From assembly GCF_030936135.1 (NCBI RefSeq), contig NC_082618.1:5615034-5679033 (forward strand): DNA of 64,000 nucleotides. Direction: 5' to 3'. A model generated the notes under the pieces. It saw nothing but the letters and a program-made list of their open reading frames with translations. It was not told the DNA's origin and made no database searches. A program made the position numbers and the translations under genes. The DNA comes from Gavia stellata. Taxonomy: Eukaryota > Chordata > Aves > Gaviiformes > Gaviidae. Of this stretch, positions 1 to 20,200 are shown one piece after another (within the stretch, counting starts at the first letter, position 1; each line of letters starts with the position of its first letter).

Positions 1-2374
1 GCCGGCACCGGAATGAGCGCCGTGACTCAGCAAGGCAGCCACGCCGCAGCAGCTTACAGGACAGAGGATGAAGGTCGTGTCTCTCAGAGACATAGCACCA
101 GGAAACAACTTCCAGGGCCAAGCGCCAGCTTATCTAGGTACACCCAGCTAACTCCTACTTCTCCCAAGGAGGGGTATGCCCCGGTTCCTTTTCTCCTCTG
201 GGGAATCTGTTCAGAGAGAAAAGAAGGGGTGGGATGTCCCACACTTACCTCTGCAAACCATCTTCAGTCTTCATAGAGATTCAGTTATCCACCACAGCAG
301 TCTTCAGCCAGGGGGACAGTGCATTTGATGAAGCAGAAGACATCTACGCAAGTTCATTTCTCACCCTCATCCAATGTCCTCCTGGTCTCTGCCCTTGCTG
401 CAGAAAGCCGCAAGAGGGGCGTCTCATTTCCCTTCCCAAAAGGAGAGCGGATTTCCAGGCACAGAGAATGGCTGCAACTCCAAGCATGAGGCATGGGATT
501 GAGGGAAAAAAAATAACCCAAAAAACCAAACAGTGCAGAAAGGGAACAGACAGTGTTATCATTAAGGGGATTTGAAGGAGACCCTGAAGAATCTACAAGT
601 CAGCAGGTGCTGGGAAATAATCTTCTTCCACCTCAGCTCCACTTACCCATGCTGTCCCCGTGATCCTACTGGTATAAGGAAAGCTTTCTGCTTGTCCATG
701 CAATTCCCCCAGACTTCACTGGACTTGGACTGCTGACACAAGAAAGATAGAATAACCTAAGCCACACTATGAACCTCAAGTTCTAAGAATCTCAAAACCC
801 TCAGAAATCTGTTCTATCTGTTGTTCTAGTCCTGCCATTTTAAACAAAAGCGTATGTTATTTCCCTCCCAGTTGCAAGGCAAGGCTTTTCCTGCAGCCAT
901 TAGCTCAGCGGCTTCAGGTCGTAGTTCCCGTGGACCACCTGGGCACACACAGCGGGGTGCAGCCCACTAGCTCTGGCAGATAGACACACACCCTGTTTTT
1001 AAACAACCTGTGCTGCCTATTTCTGGATACAAAATTGCTGACAGGCCTGCGAGACCCCTACACCCAGCAAGCTGCTTTATAGCAGTCTACAACACGCTTC
1101 CTGTTTATTGAACACAGAGTCCACACGTATTTACTAAGCCTGGCCACTCACTCCTCCTCTCAGTGTCCTCCAGTTCCGACATCCTCCCCTCTCCCCCTCC
1201 AACATGGTCTTTAATTCCTTAATCTTTAAGTCTATTAATACCACCTAATAATTACTTTGTTCCAAGCCTGCTGAGTAATGACTGCCAACGCTTCTATTTC
1301 ATTACTATTCCTGTAAAGAAACCAAGCTTTAATACATTGAATTTCTGCAGAGAGGAGTGACAAGGTGTGTGCTTGCTGTCCTCTCCCTGCCTACACCTTC
1401 TGCCGGGCAGGGAAAGAGCCAAGCAACTTTATTCTCAAGGCATCTTCAACAGTGTCACAACTCCGTGATCCGGTTCAGAATGATGAACTAATTAAAATTT
1501 AAAAAAATAAAAACCAGTTCAGATAGCTCAGAAGAGAGTTAGAATACAAGAAGTGGGAGGAAGAAAAAAGGCAGTGACCAAACAGCATTTACTACCTTTA
1601 GGTCTCTTCCGTAAGAGAAGCTCCTACACCAGGCTCTCACTCAAACCAACGCTCCCCTCAGTTCCTCCAGAGGTGCTGGGCTTTGGCATTTCCTTCATCT
1701 AATCAAAATAAAGTCTGTTCAACTTAGGATTCAACCTACGTGGATTAAAGGAATTCAAAGCAATAGGGTAAGCAGCCCACAGAGCACGGAGGAAGAGGGA
1801 ATTAATAGCTTCCTTCATTAAAGCTTACCTTCAAAGAAGTCAGGAACAGAACTCGTCATCACCATTTTCTTGCAGACATTTATTTTTATATTCACAGGAG
1901 GATGAATGTAAAAGAAATTTATGTAGATGCTAAATCAAGGCTTTTGTTCTTAACTAGAAAGAAGTCACTCCCAGCATCTGAATTATTTTCTTAAGAGTAG
2001 GACTGACGTTTCAGCCACTGTGCTCTTTTACTAACTCTTTTAAAATCAAATTACGTAAGAGATTAAGGCAACACAAGGTAACAAACAGAGGTTAACGCCA
2101 CCTCCTAAAAAAACACGTCTTGGATCACTTCACTCACATATCCCTTTTGCAAGTCTCTTTATCCCACCTTGATCTTACTTGATCATGCCTGGTTCCCCAG
2201 CTGCTGCACCAAACAAGTTGCCCAAGCCAAAACCCAAGCTGCAGCAGAGTCGAGAGAAATCAGTTCACCCACTTTAAGAGACTATTTCATCACCACAGAA
2301 ACCGATAACCTTTCAGAGACCTACAGCTTCTACCTCCAAAAGACAAGCACATCAGAACAATTTCAGATGGTACA
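1..2374. other. Intergenic region downstream of MDH2
   Basis: No exon with splice signals and no recognisable protein was found on either strand. Short open frames of 60-113 codons exist but have no family resemblance. The stretch is mixed-composition unique sequence with small A- and T-rich runs near 1500. In the human locus the next genes on this side are SRRM3 and HSPB1 (known synteny); neither is visible here. Confidence 0.6.
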
Positions 2375-2392
2375 CTGAAAAAATGAGGCCGT

Positions 2393-2398
2393 TTTATT
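2393..2398 (-). terminator. MDH2: MDH2 poly(A) signal
   Basis: AATAAA read on the minus strand (TTTATT on plus), about 150 bp beyond the MDH2 stop codon. Cleavage is inferred some 10-25 bp further, near 2375. It is the first canonical signal downstream of the stop. Confidence 0.75.
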
Positions 2399-2544
2399 GA
2401 TTATTAGACTCTGCACTGGCAACAATCATTAAGCTAATACAGACAGACTTCAACCAAAGCATCAGCTTTGACTCAGAAGTCGTAAAGTGACATGATGCCT
2501 TAATAAATTAAGGAAGTTGTTAATTCCTCTCCGTCATCAACTCT

Positions 2545-11008
<8,464 letters not shown>

Positions 11009-11049
11009 GGCGCGGCCGCTCCGGTGACTCCAACGACCTCCACGGCACG

Positions 11050-11059
11050 GCGCCTGCGC
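11050..11059. promoter_or_regulatory. NRF1-like site
   Basis: GCGCCTGCGC differs by one base from the NRF1 core GCGCATGCGC. It is 42 bp upstream of the MDH2 start codon. NRF1 is a known regulator of nuclear-encoded mitochondrial genes; binding here is inferred. Confidence 0.55.
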
Positions 11060-11074
11060 GGGACCGCCCGCTCT

Positions 11075-11084
11075 TCTCGCGAGA
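11075..11084. promoter_or_regulatory. TCTCGCGAGA palindrome (CGCG box)
   Basis: A perfect 10-bp TCTCGCGAGA element, a motif known to be enriched in CpG-island and bidirectional promoters. A second, shortened copy (TCGCGAGA) is at 11112-11119, 37 bp away. Confidence 0.75.
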
Positions 11085-11111
11085 CTTCCCACCGCCGGGG
11101 CGGGGGAAGCC

Positions 11112-11119
11112 TCGCGAGA
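11112..11119. promoter_or_regulatory. Second, partial CGCG box
   Basis: TCGCGAGA, eight of the ten bases of the palindrome at 11075-11084, in the same promoter. Confidence 0.55.
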
Positions 11120-11127
11120 TCTGGCTC

Positions 11128-11135
11128 TGACGTCT
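11128..11135. promoter_or_regulatory. CRE-like element
   Basis: TGACGTCT, one base from the full CREB/ATF palindrome TGACGTCA, in the middle of the bidirectional promoter. Confidence 0.5.
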
Positions 11136-11199
11136 CCCCTAGTGACCGCCGGGCGTCCCTCCCTAGCAACCGGGCGGTGCCAGCGGGCCGCGCGCCCCC

Positions 11200-11213
11200 G
11201 TTGCCGCAGCAAC
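11200..11213. promoter_or_regulatory. RFX X-box
   Basis: GTTGCCGCAGCAAC matches the X-box consensus GTNRCC-N(0-3)-RGYAAC at every fixed position, with a 2-bp spacer. It ends 61 bp before the STYXL1 start codon and lies 192 bp from the MDH2 start. RFX factors drive many ciliary genes. A solitary right half (AGCAAC) is at 11165-11170. Confidence 0.7.
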
Positions 11214-11274
11214 GGGGCGAGGAGGGCTGTAACGACCGCCGGCGACAATCGCCGGGTCGGGGGTTGTCGCGGGA

Positions 11275-14200
11275 ATGGCGGGGGTGGCGCTCTGCGAGCC
11301 CCGACGCCTCTACAACATCCTCAACCAGCAGCGGCGGTTCCCCCGGCTGGCGGAGCCCAACTACCTGTGCCTGCTGGGTGAGCCCGCGGGCGGGCGGCCT
11401 ACCTGCCTGCCTGCCTGCCTGCCCGCCTACCTGCCTGCCTGCCCGCCTGCCCGCCTGCCTGCCTGCCTGCCCGCCTGCCGCCGGCCCGAGGGAGCGGGGT
11501 CTGTGGGCTCGGGCACACCTTACTTCCCGTAATGGCCGGGGCCTTGCTGTTGGGGCCTTTCTCCCAGCCCACTTCAGGTGCCGTGACCCACTACTGCTGT
11601 TTTCATCCCGTCCAGCTCGTCCTGCTCTGCCCCGTCCCGGGGATACGCGCTCTCCCCTGCTGCTCCCGAGGTTTTAGGGGTGGACAAGATTTCCCCACCA
11701 TTGCGCAAAGATCGCTGATAAGCATTTGCATCTTGCGTAGTGGCAATGCATCCAAAGAAGGGAGCCAGATATTGCGATACTGCTAAATGTTTTGGCGAGG
11801 GAGTGAGCGGGTTTGGGAGTGGGGTTGGGGTCTCTCCGGGGGCCCTCTCCCCATCTCCAGGGCAGCGCGGAGGCGGAGGGGCTGGACGGCAGGAGGTCAG
11901 AGCAGGCCCAGCGAGTGGGGCCAGGCTAGGCCGGAGGGCAGAGCAGGACGGAGCACGGGACCGGCGCTGCGAACGCTGCGGTACCACACTTGGGTCAGGA
12001 CTAAAGCTGCTAGCATCACTCAGTGTTACACAGAGACTTACGTCAGCATTGGCGTTTGTTATATTCACATCAGAAAGTCTGTTTCGAAGAAACTTAATCT
12101 CTTTCTCTGGTTGACGTCAGTGCCTGAATTCCCACTGACTGAATTAGGAACAGGATTCTACCTTTAAACCATCAAATAAGCCGATTGCTCTGTCTTGGTT
12201 GCTTTTTTCAGATGCCCGTACGCAGCATGAATACAATGAGAGCCACATTATTACAGCACGCAGGATTGAACAGGTGAGGGGGGATTACCATTAGCGTGAA
12301 CCATCCCTGGATTTAGCAATGAGCAGTAAGCCAAAATTGGCTTAAAACCCGACGGAATTGTCCCAGTCTTTCCCCTGCCGGTTCCAGCCATATTCCATTT
12401 CTGCCAGTGGGGGGATGTATTCTGTCACAAAGCAAAGGTGGTTTCAGTAGCCCAAAGGATTGGCACCCAGGAGCTGTAGATCAGGAAAAATATTGCACAA
12501 GAACTAACATACTGTAGACTTGTCTCACAAAGGACGGTGTTGGCATCTTTACCGCTGCAGCTGATGAAGCAATCTGGCGTAGTTTGCGTCATTTCTGAAT
12601 TCTAACCAGGTCTTTCAGCATCAAGTAGTCCCAAACCCATCCCATAGCAATAGAGTAGTAACTTGCAAGATGTCGGCAGCATTTATGCCACAAGAAAAGA
12701 GTGGAGCTGTGCTCCTGATAGAATTCCTTTGTGATTTTGGTAGAGTCCTTCGGGGGAGTACCTGGTACCGGATTCCGAGGAGTTGGGGTGTGTCAGATAC
12801 TGTGTGGTGTATGACTGCGAGACCAGCTCTTTGGATTGCTGTGACTATGAGGAAGAGGAGAAAGAAAAAGGTACATGTGACTCATGTCAGTCAAGACCTC
12901 ACTGCTGGATAGATATTATTCCCGTTCCTCATTTAATTTTATGAGCTTATTGGAAGTGATGCAAATTTACCCAGTTTTATTTGAAAAACTAACGTCTGTG
13001 CCATGCCTCTGGTTTTGCACTGTGTTGCATATGTTTTGTGGCTTTAAAAATCCAGATTTTATTTCAAAGCGTCCTGGCAGGCCTGGTTTCCTATCTGTGG
13101 ACTGCTCCCTCTGAAGTTCCTTGTCGCATGTGAGGAATGGATTCTTTTTTTTTTTTTTCACATTTCACTGAGATTGGGCTTGTTCAACGATTGCCTTTTA
13201 GGGAGCAATGCTTCTTCAGAAATTGAAAACACTGACTCAAGTTCCGTATGTTCACAAAGTGAGTACTTCCTTCTTTGAGGGTTATAAAAGGCTTTCGCAT
13301 TATTATATTTAAAAAGACCTAGCTTTAATGGGGGTGATGATCTGATGGTGTTCACCGTGAAATGTGAAGGGCTGGAAAGTTTTCCCTGTAATTGTTCAGT
13401 CTTCCCTGAACCATGGAAATGTTTAGCTTTCACGCATCCTTTGGCAAGGAGTTCTGCTGTGTGCAGAACCACTTCTGTATGTTTGGTTGGCTCCTATTAG
13501 CTTTATAAAGGCTGCTATAGTTTTAGCAAAGATTTATATCATTTTTTAAGAAAAAAATCTAGGAGTGTGAGGGGAATTAATAAAGCAAGCATGTTCATAA
13601 ATGCTCAGTGATGAGACAGTATCAAGGGAAGGTGTGAAGAATCAGAAGTGGGTTTCTATTGTGCTGATCTATTTCTAAAGCAGACATAGCTAGAGGCAAG
13701 CGGGATGGATCCCTTGGGAGAAGGAGGGGGAGCAGACATCTCACATAATTTACTTCACTGAGGGGAGTGTTTAAAACACTTGTGTAGAATTTATTCAAGA
13801 TATCTCCTTCTTTCCCCCTTTGCCTAAAGCAGACTAAAGAAAAGGGCCTTCATAAACCTAAGATTATTAGATTTAAATTAATAATACTTCCCTATTATGG
13901 GAACTTATTACAAGAATTTCCCAAAGAATAATGGAGAGGGGGAAAAAAAAACTTTATCTAGACCTACAAAAGAAACCAGGAGAGGAATAAAAGATCAGGA
14001 CAAGAGGGGAGAAGCAGCATGCCTTGTTACTGACCTGCAGCAACAGCTAAAGAATAAGTCTAGTTTTTAACAAGGCTTTCTGCAGACCATTAGAAGAAAT
14101 GAAAAGGAGTTTGCTGTCAGTGTCAGTGGGCCAGATTTAACCCCCAGTGCTGATGGAGGCACTCTGAACCTGCCCTGGCAAATAGCTTTTTGATCTCATT

Positions 14201-17200
14201 AGATGCTGCAGAAGGAACTGCCGTCCAATATGCCAGAAGCTTAGAGCAGTTCACCCGCCACCCCGTGCTCGTCCTGAGGGGAGGATACAAGTGTTTTTCA
14301 GCTTGCTATCATTTTCTGAGGACTCAGAAGATATTGTGGATGCCTCAGGTGAGATGACACTCATTTGCGAGTAGAAGACATTAGCATTCATGTTCAGCTG
14401 ATGATGGCTAATGAAGTCAAGTTAAATGGTGTTGTAAACCTGATATCAGAGTAATTTCAAACAAAGGAATTAAATGTAATTTTGAGTTACTGTGCTTGCC
14501 CTGAGTCTCACCACTAATTCTTTTACAGCCACGCTTTGCATTTTTTATCCTTCTTCTATTGCGTGAAACAAAGCTCGTGAAAACAAACTGGGAAGGTTTT
14601 TCTGATAACCCCGAAACTGGCCTACTGGAGAGTACAGATAACTAAACAAACAGCAGCAAATGATGAAAAGAAGCAGGTTCCTCTCTGACACATGGTTATC
14701 TGGGATGTTACACAGGAAATGTTTTCAGACAGACGTACAATTGCTATCAAGCACTGTGTTCCATGTCTATAAAGCTTTTCGTTGGGAAGGATCACAGAGC
14801 AAGTGCTGCTGCGTTATTTCAACAGGCCCAGAAAGAAAACAGCCGTCCACTGGAACACTGGTATCCTAATTGTTTGGTTTCACCTACAAACATTGATCTG
14901 TTTCGCTTATGAGAAACAATTGCCCTTTTTTCACATCGAGGACAGGACCTGAGGCAAGGCAGATTTCAAGGGCACTGGACAGCAGAGAGCATCTCACTGC
15001 AACGTGTCTTTTGTTTCCATTGTTCCTGTTCACTTCTGGTTCATGTGAAATAGCCCGTGACATGGCGCTAACCTGTGGGATGCTACAGCGCAGGAGAGAA
15101 AATCAATTCACTTTGTGCTTCTTTGTGAAGGGTCGCAAACTGCTGAACTTCCCCATCAGATTCAGTTGGGCACAGAGTACCTCCTTGCCTCTCAGTTTAA
15201 GTGGTTGTTCTCTGTTGCTTTAAATTGTTAGGCTGCTGCTTTGTTCTGCTGTAGCGTTAGCCGAGTATCAAGGAGGGGTGTAGAGGCACTGTTGGCTACT
15301 TGTGTATTTTTATTCTCAGCCTTCACGCTGCCGGCACCGGAAGCAGCTGTGGCCTCGTGTTGTGCCACAGCATGGCACCTGCAGCTCTGCAGGTGGCAGA
15401 TGATTTCATTTAGCCTTGCAAACAGTAACCGAGGAGAACATCAATCTGTTATGCTGCAGTCCCTCCAGACGACATAAAGAATATATGCCACCTCCTGTTT
15501 AGTTAGGATTTGTTTCAAGGAATGCCACAATGACAGCAATGGTGTTAATTATTCTCACTAAATCTAGCAAAGGCTTCAATATACAAAAAGTCCAGGTGAT
15601 TGAATGAATCATTACACTAGAATGTGTCATGGGCTGTTGACTAAGTGTGTGTTCAGTTCTTCACATGACTTCTGTTTAAGAACTTAACAAGCTAATAGGA
15701 GCAAATACACTCTAAAGTGAGCCTACGATTTCTCTCTGGCAGGAACTAGACAACTTCCAGCTATACCCTGTAGAAATACTACCTGCAAAGTTATATATGG
15801 GCAATTTCAAGCAGGCCTGTGATGAACAAATTCAGAAAGATTTGAAGATCAAAGCACAAGTCAACATCTCTGAGCAGCCTGCCACACTGTAAGTTAAACA
15901 GTTCAAGGTGTACCCTCACCAATGTCTGCACCTGTGAAAAAAGTGGGGTCTCACAGCACCAGAGCCGATTCGCAGAGGAGTCAGTGCTTGTGAACTTCCA
16001 AGGAAACCTCTGTTGTTCACTGCAGATTCGAGTGCTACTTCATGCTCGTTTTTCTGATCTCTACTCCAGAGTTAGCACAGCAGCAATGCAGTCCTGCAGC
16101 CCTCTGCCATGACATGGGTGGATTGGGTGAGAGGAGGACTGGGAGACCCTTGGCATTTCGAGTCTATCACATACCACAATTCTTTGGGAAGAACCTACAT
16201 CTCTGAATAGCTTTCAGAGCAAAATCTTACAAACACATCAGTGTAAAAGATAAATCACCAATGATGTTTCACATTGTTGGCCTTCCTTGCCTACCTCTGT
16301 CCATGACCATTGAGCTCAGTCTGTAGGCCATGCTGGAAATGCCATTTCACACAGTGAAAAATCCAGTGGCATTTCCCAAAGTGGTGACCAAAACCAAGTA
16401 AGTAACAAATCCAGTTACCTACCCCAGTGCATGTGTATCGGCAGACATTTCTCATGCTTTTGGCTCCAGAGCAAAATATTCAAAGGTCTCGACACTGTGG
16501 GTAATCTTCCCATGCCCTCTGCATGACGTGCTTTCACGTTTCAGAAATTCCTCACCAACATTTTGCTCGATTACTTCTCTCAGTTGAGTTCTCTGAGCTT
16601 GTGGAAGGAGGAGGATGCTGTCATAGAAAACCACATGAAGTGACTTGGGGGGGGGGGGGGGGCCCTATGTTCACAAAACTGCCAACATGCATGCTGTGAA
16701 GGCACTCTTACCTTCAGTTCCTGTGCTTTCATTTAGCTCCCAGATAAAGGAAGCTGTAGGTTAAGACATCAATGCTGATACCATGTGGAATGGAAAACCA
16801 GTAATTAAACTGGTTCTGTATTACCAGCATCTTGGTGTCTTACCGTAACAAACCCCTTATCATAATGTTAATGGTGATGATGATGAAAAACTCACACATG
16901 TAACAGCAAACAAAATTATCAGCTTGCCTCCAACAAACATATTTTTTCAAAGCTGCTTCTCTGGTCCATGTCAGGCTGTGTGCTCTTTTTCCAGGTTTGC
17001 AGAAGGTGGCAAATACCTCCATATATCTGTTCCAGATTCGCTCGAAGCAGATCTTTTTTCTTCCTTTGCCACCATTTGTCATTTCATAGGTGAGTTGTTC
17101 CTGATCTGGAATTCCTGAGACCTTGCTCACTCTAGGATATTAGATGGGAGTGACTGCAATTCACTCGAACAGGAAGCTCAGGCAGGAGGGTCGTAATCTT

Positions 17201-20200
17201 TCAAGATCAGCATACTCCCAAGCAAGCCCACACCCTAATGGATACCAGAGCTGCCTCACTAACCAGCCTGATGGACAGAGAGGAGATTTTACAGGGCATC
17301 TGACTCTGATGTTCCTACTCACTTTAAAGAATACCTCACTCTCTGATAATAGTGAGCTTTCCACCCGATCTGAAAAGGCTTTGCTGCAGGATGTCTACCA
17401 GGGCTTCATAGGATTCCCTCCTATTCCTTTGTTCTTAAATACAATCCTTTGACTCCTACCAGCCCAAATCTTCAACCACCAGCGCTTTATTTGAACAAGA
17501 GTGTGACATGCATTGGACAACTTACCGCAAGACGCTGCTAATCTTTGTGATTTGCAGTGCAGACCCACCGTAGGGCCTAGGAAGACTTTCAGGTTGGACA
17601 GCATAAACGTGCCTACAGCTGATTACATCAGAGAGGGCAAGAAAAAACATACTCTCCAGCTCAGTGCCTGCAGCAGCACAGCAGACATAGCTCCCGCTGT
17701 TCCATCCTGTGATGGCGTCCAACCGTGTTGTTATCTTTTATCACACTTGTGAAATAACACCTGCCACAGACAAAGGCCCTGCTGAGCTGAGTGTTGTACA
17801 GACCCAGATGCAAAAGACCACCCTGTCCCCACAGACCTTATAATCCAAATAAAAAATAAGAAATGAAAACTGGACAAAACCAAAGAAACAAGGAAACAGT
17901 ATTTGAGGATATAATTTTGTACTCCTGAACTGAATGTCATGATTTGCATGCATTGAAACCAAAGTATCGAAATCCACTTCCTTGCCTTTCAATTTGCCCC
18001 AGGTTTTTTCCCAGTAGTATTTCAGAAGAAAGTTTCTTTCTCACATCGGTTTGCGGAAGTTTCCAAAACAGACTGTAAGAGTTTATTAGCTGTAGCTCTT
18101 GTGGAAGTGTATACTGTTTACTTGACAGCCTAGAGTAGATTACTTAAACTGGAACAGTTATGGGTGAACACTAGACTAAAGCTCTCCACACACTCTCAGA
18201 GGAGTGTGGGTGTCCTCATGCCAGGTGTACGTTGGACTGAGGCCATTTCTACTCAGGTCTTAGAACAGAACTAGTATCTCATGATAGAAATAAGTCAGAA
18301 AACTCTGTTTTAGAGCTTGAAGAAAAAAAACACAAAACCCCACAACCTCTCGACAGCAGTAGAAGAACTGGCTTTGCCCTATAAGTTCTAGAGTTCAGTT
18401 GCTGATATTCCAAAAACATGCCATGCTGTCTGCTCTGGAGAGGGAGGGCAAGAATTCAAAAAGTCATTAATAAAATATGCAACCTTTCAGGCATAGATAG
18501 CAGAGTTGATGTGGTTAGGAGTGAGTGACAGCATCCTCTTAAAGCCAAGTGGGCTTGACTTTTGTAGAAAATGAGTTTGCTGATCTTAGCAATTTTCACT
18601 GCATCCATCATAAAAACGTTATAAAACCAGTGCCCTAGCTGGTGTGTACATGTTTTCTGCTGGTGATCCCCATGGAAGGGTAAGGGATTTGAAGTCTAAG
18701 TCCCTCCAGTTTGAGAGCTGATTCCTCCAGCTCCAGCAGAGAACAGTTAGGCTTGCATTCATCAGAAATTTCAATACCTTTAAACCTTTTTGAGAAGAGT
18801 TTGAGTAGCTGATATAATGCTGACCACAGCTGATTGGTCATGGTAGGCCAGTTTTCTTCAGTTACCTGAAGGCGACACTGATCTGTAATGAAGCGTTGAC
18901 TGGTCGTTGTCATTTGGTTTTGGTCTTCAAAGCCACGTTTTAACTCAGTGGATTTTAAAGAAAAGCAAATGCGTACAGAAACGGGAGCTGGCAGTGCCCA
19001 TCTGCTGCTGTCAGGGTTCATGAGGGTTCCTGTCGCTCAGGCTGCTAGCCTGTCAGCTGTAACTGAATTAGCGCTTGACTGTACGATTGGAAGCTTGATT
19101 TCCCAGATCACTAATTTGTGATTGGCATTTCTTTACTCAGACTCTCAGCTGGATCACGGAGCGGTGCTGGTGTTCTCCAGCCTGGGGATAAGCCGGAGCA
19201 GCACAGTAATCATGGCCTATCTCATGCATTCCTGCCAGTTTTCCCTGAAGGTACACCACTGTCAGATTTCTCACAGATACTGGGTGGGTCTGCAGTTTAT
19301 TTCTGTTTCTGAAGCCTCATTACTGTAGTAATGAGAAAGACATTATTTGTGCTTTCATGCAGAGTATGCACCTGATAATGTAACAGATCCTATTATAGCA
19401 GATTGTATCTTCTTTATACCATTAAGGAGGTGGCTTAGGTGTGATTTTGGATCTGTGAGTCCTTAGCCTGGCACCTGTGTTATTCTTGCATTTCCCTACT
19501 CAACTATGGGGCTATAAAATAAAGCTGTGGTTACAGAATGTAGTATTTCTGCTCTCCTGGATCTGAGAAAGAGTATCTGGAAGCCACTGGAGTTAATTCC
19601 ATCTCTTAATACCATGGGGTTACAGGGAAATTCAGAACCCAGTGCTTGCAGGGCTCTGATTTACCACTGGGCTCAGCAGCACTGGCTTCTTCTAAAATCC
19701 TATTTTATTTCTCCAGAAGCAATCCCTTCCTGCAGGTAGTACTGTAGAGAAATCTGGAATGGAATAATACTAGCCCAGGAGGGATGTGCAGGTTAAATGG
19801 CCAGTGCACTCTGTTCCATAGCCCTGAATAACATAAGAAAAATAATGAGTGATGGCTGAGAATGACCCTGCTGTGCAATAGCCTGGCGGCCTCTCCCTGG
19901 GTGCCAGGCCCTTTTTCCCTTTGCATACAGCGCACGGGCATCGTGCTGCCGTAGGCACCATCTCATAGCGGTGCCTGCTTAGCACAGGGCAGGCTAGTTC
20001 CCATGGGAACTGAAAAGCATCTCCTTAAAAATCTTGTCCGTGTTCGGAAAGTATTTCCTCCTTTGGGAGCTTGAAAGGATTGATCCAAGCTTCACTGAAG
20101 CTGGGCCTGTATCTAATCATTTAATTGATTTTGTGCAAACATTTGCAACAGAAGAGGAAATCTCTTACCATTGCTGTGTGCCAACGGGTGATTTCAGGTT

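Larger units (their letters stand above)
11009..11274. promoter_or_regulatory. MDH2/STYXL1 bidirectional CpG promoter
   Basis: The two start codons point away from each other and are separated by only 266 bp of CpG-rich, TATA-less DNA inside a wider CpG-rich block of roughly 10.6-11.5 kb. It contains an NRF1-like site, two CGCGAG palindromes, a CRE-like TGACGTCT and an RFX X-box (separate entries). NRF1 fits a nuclear gene for a mitochondrial enzyme. Transcription start sites cannot be placed from sequence. Confidence 0.9.
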
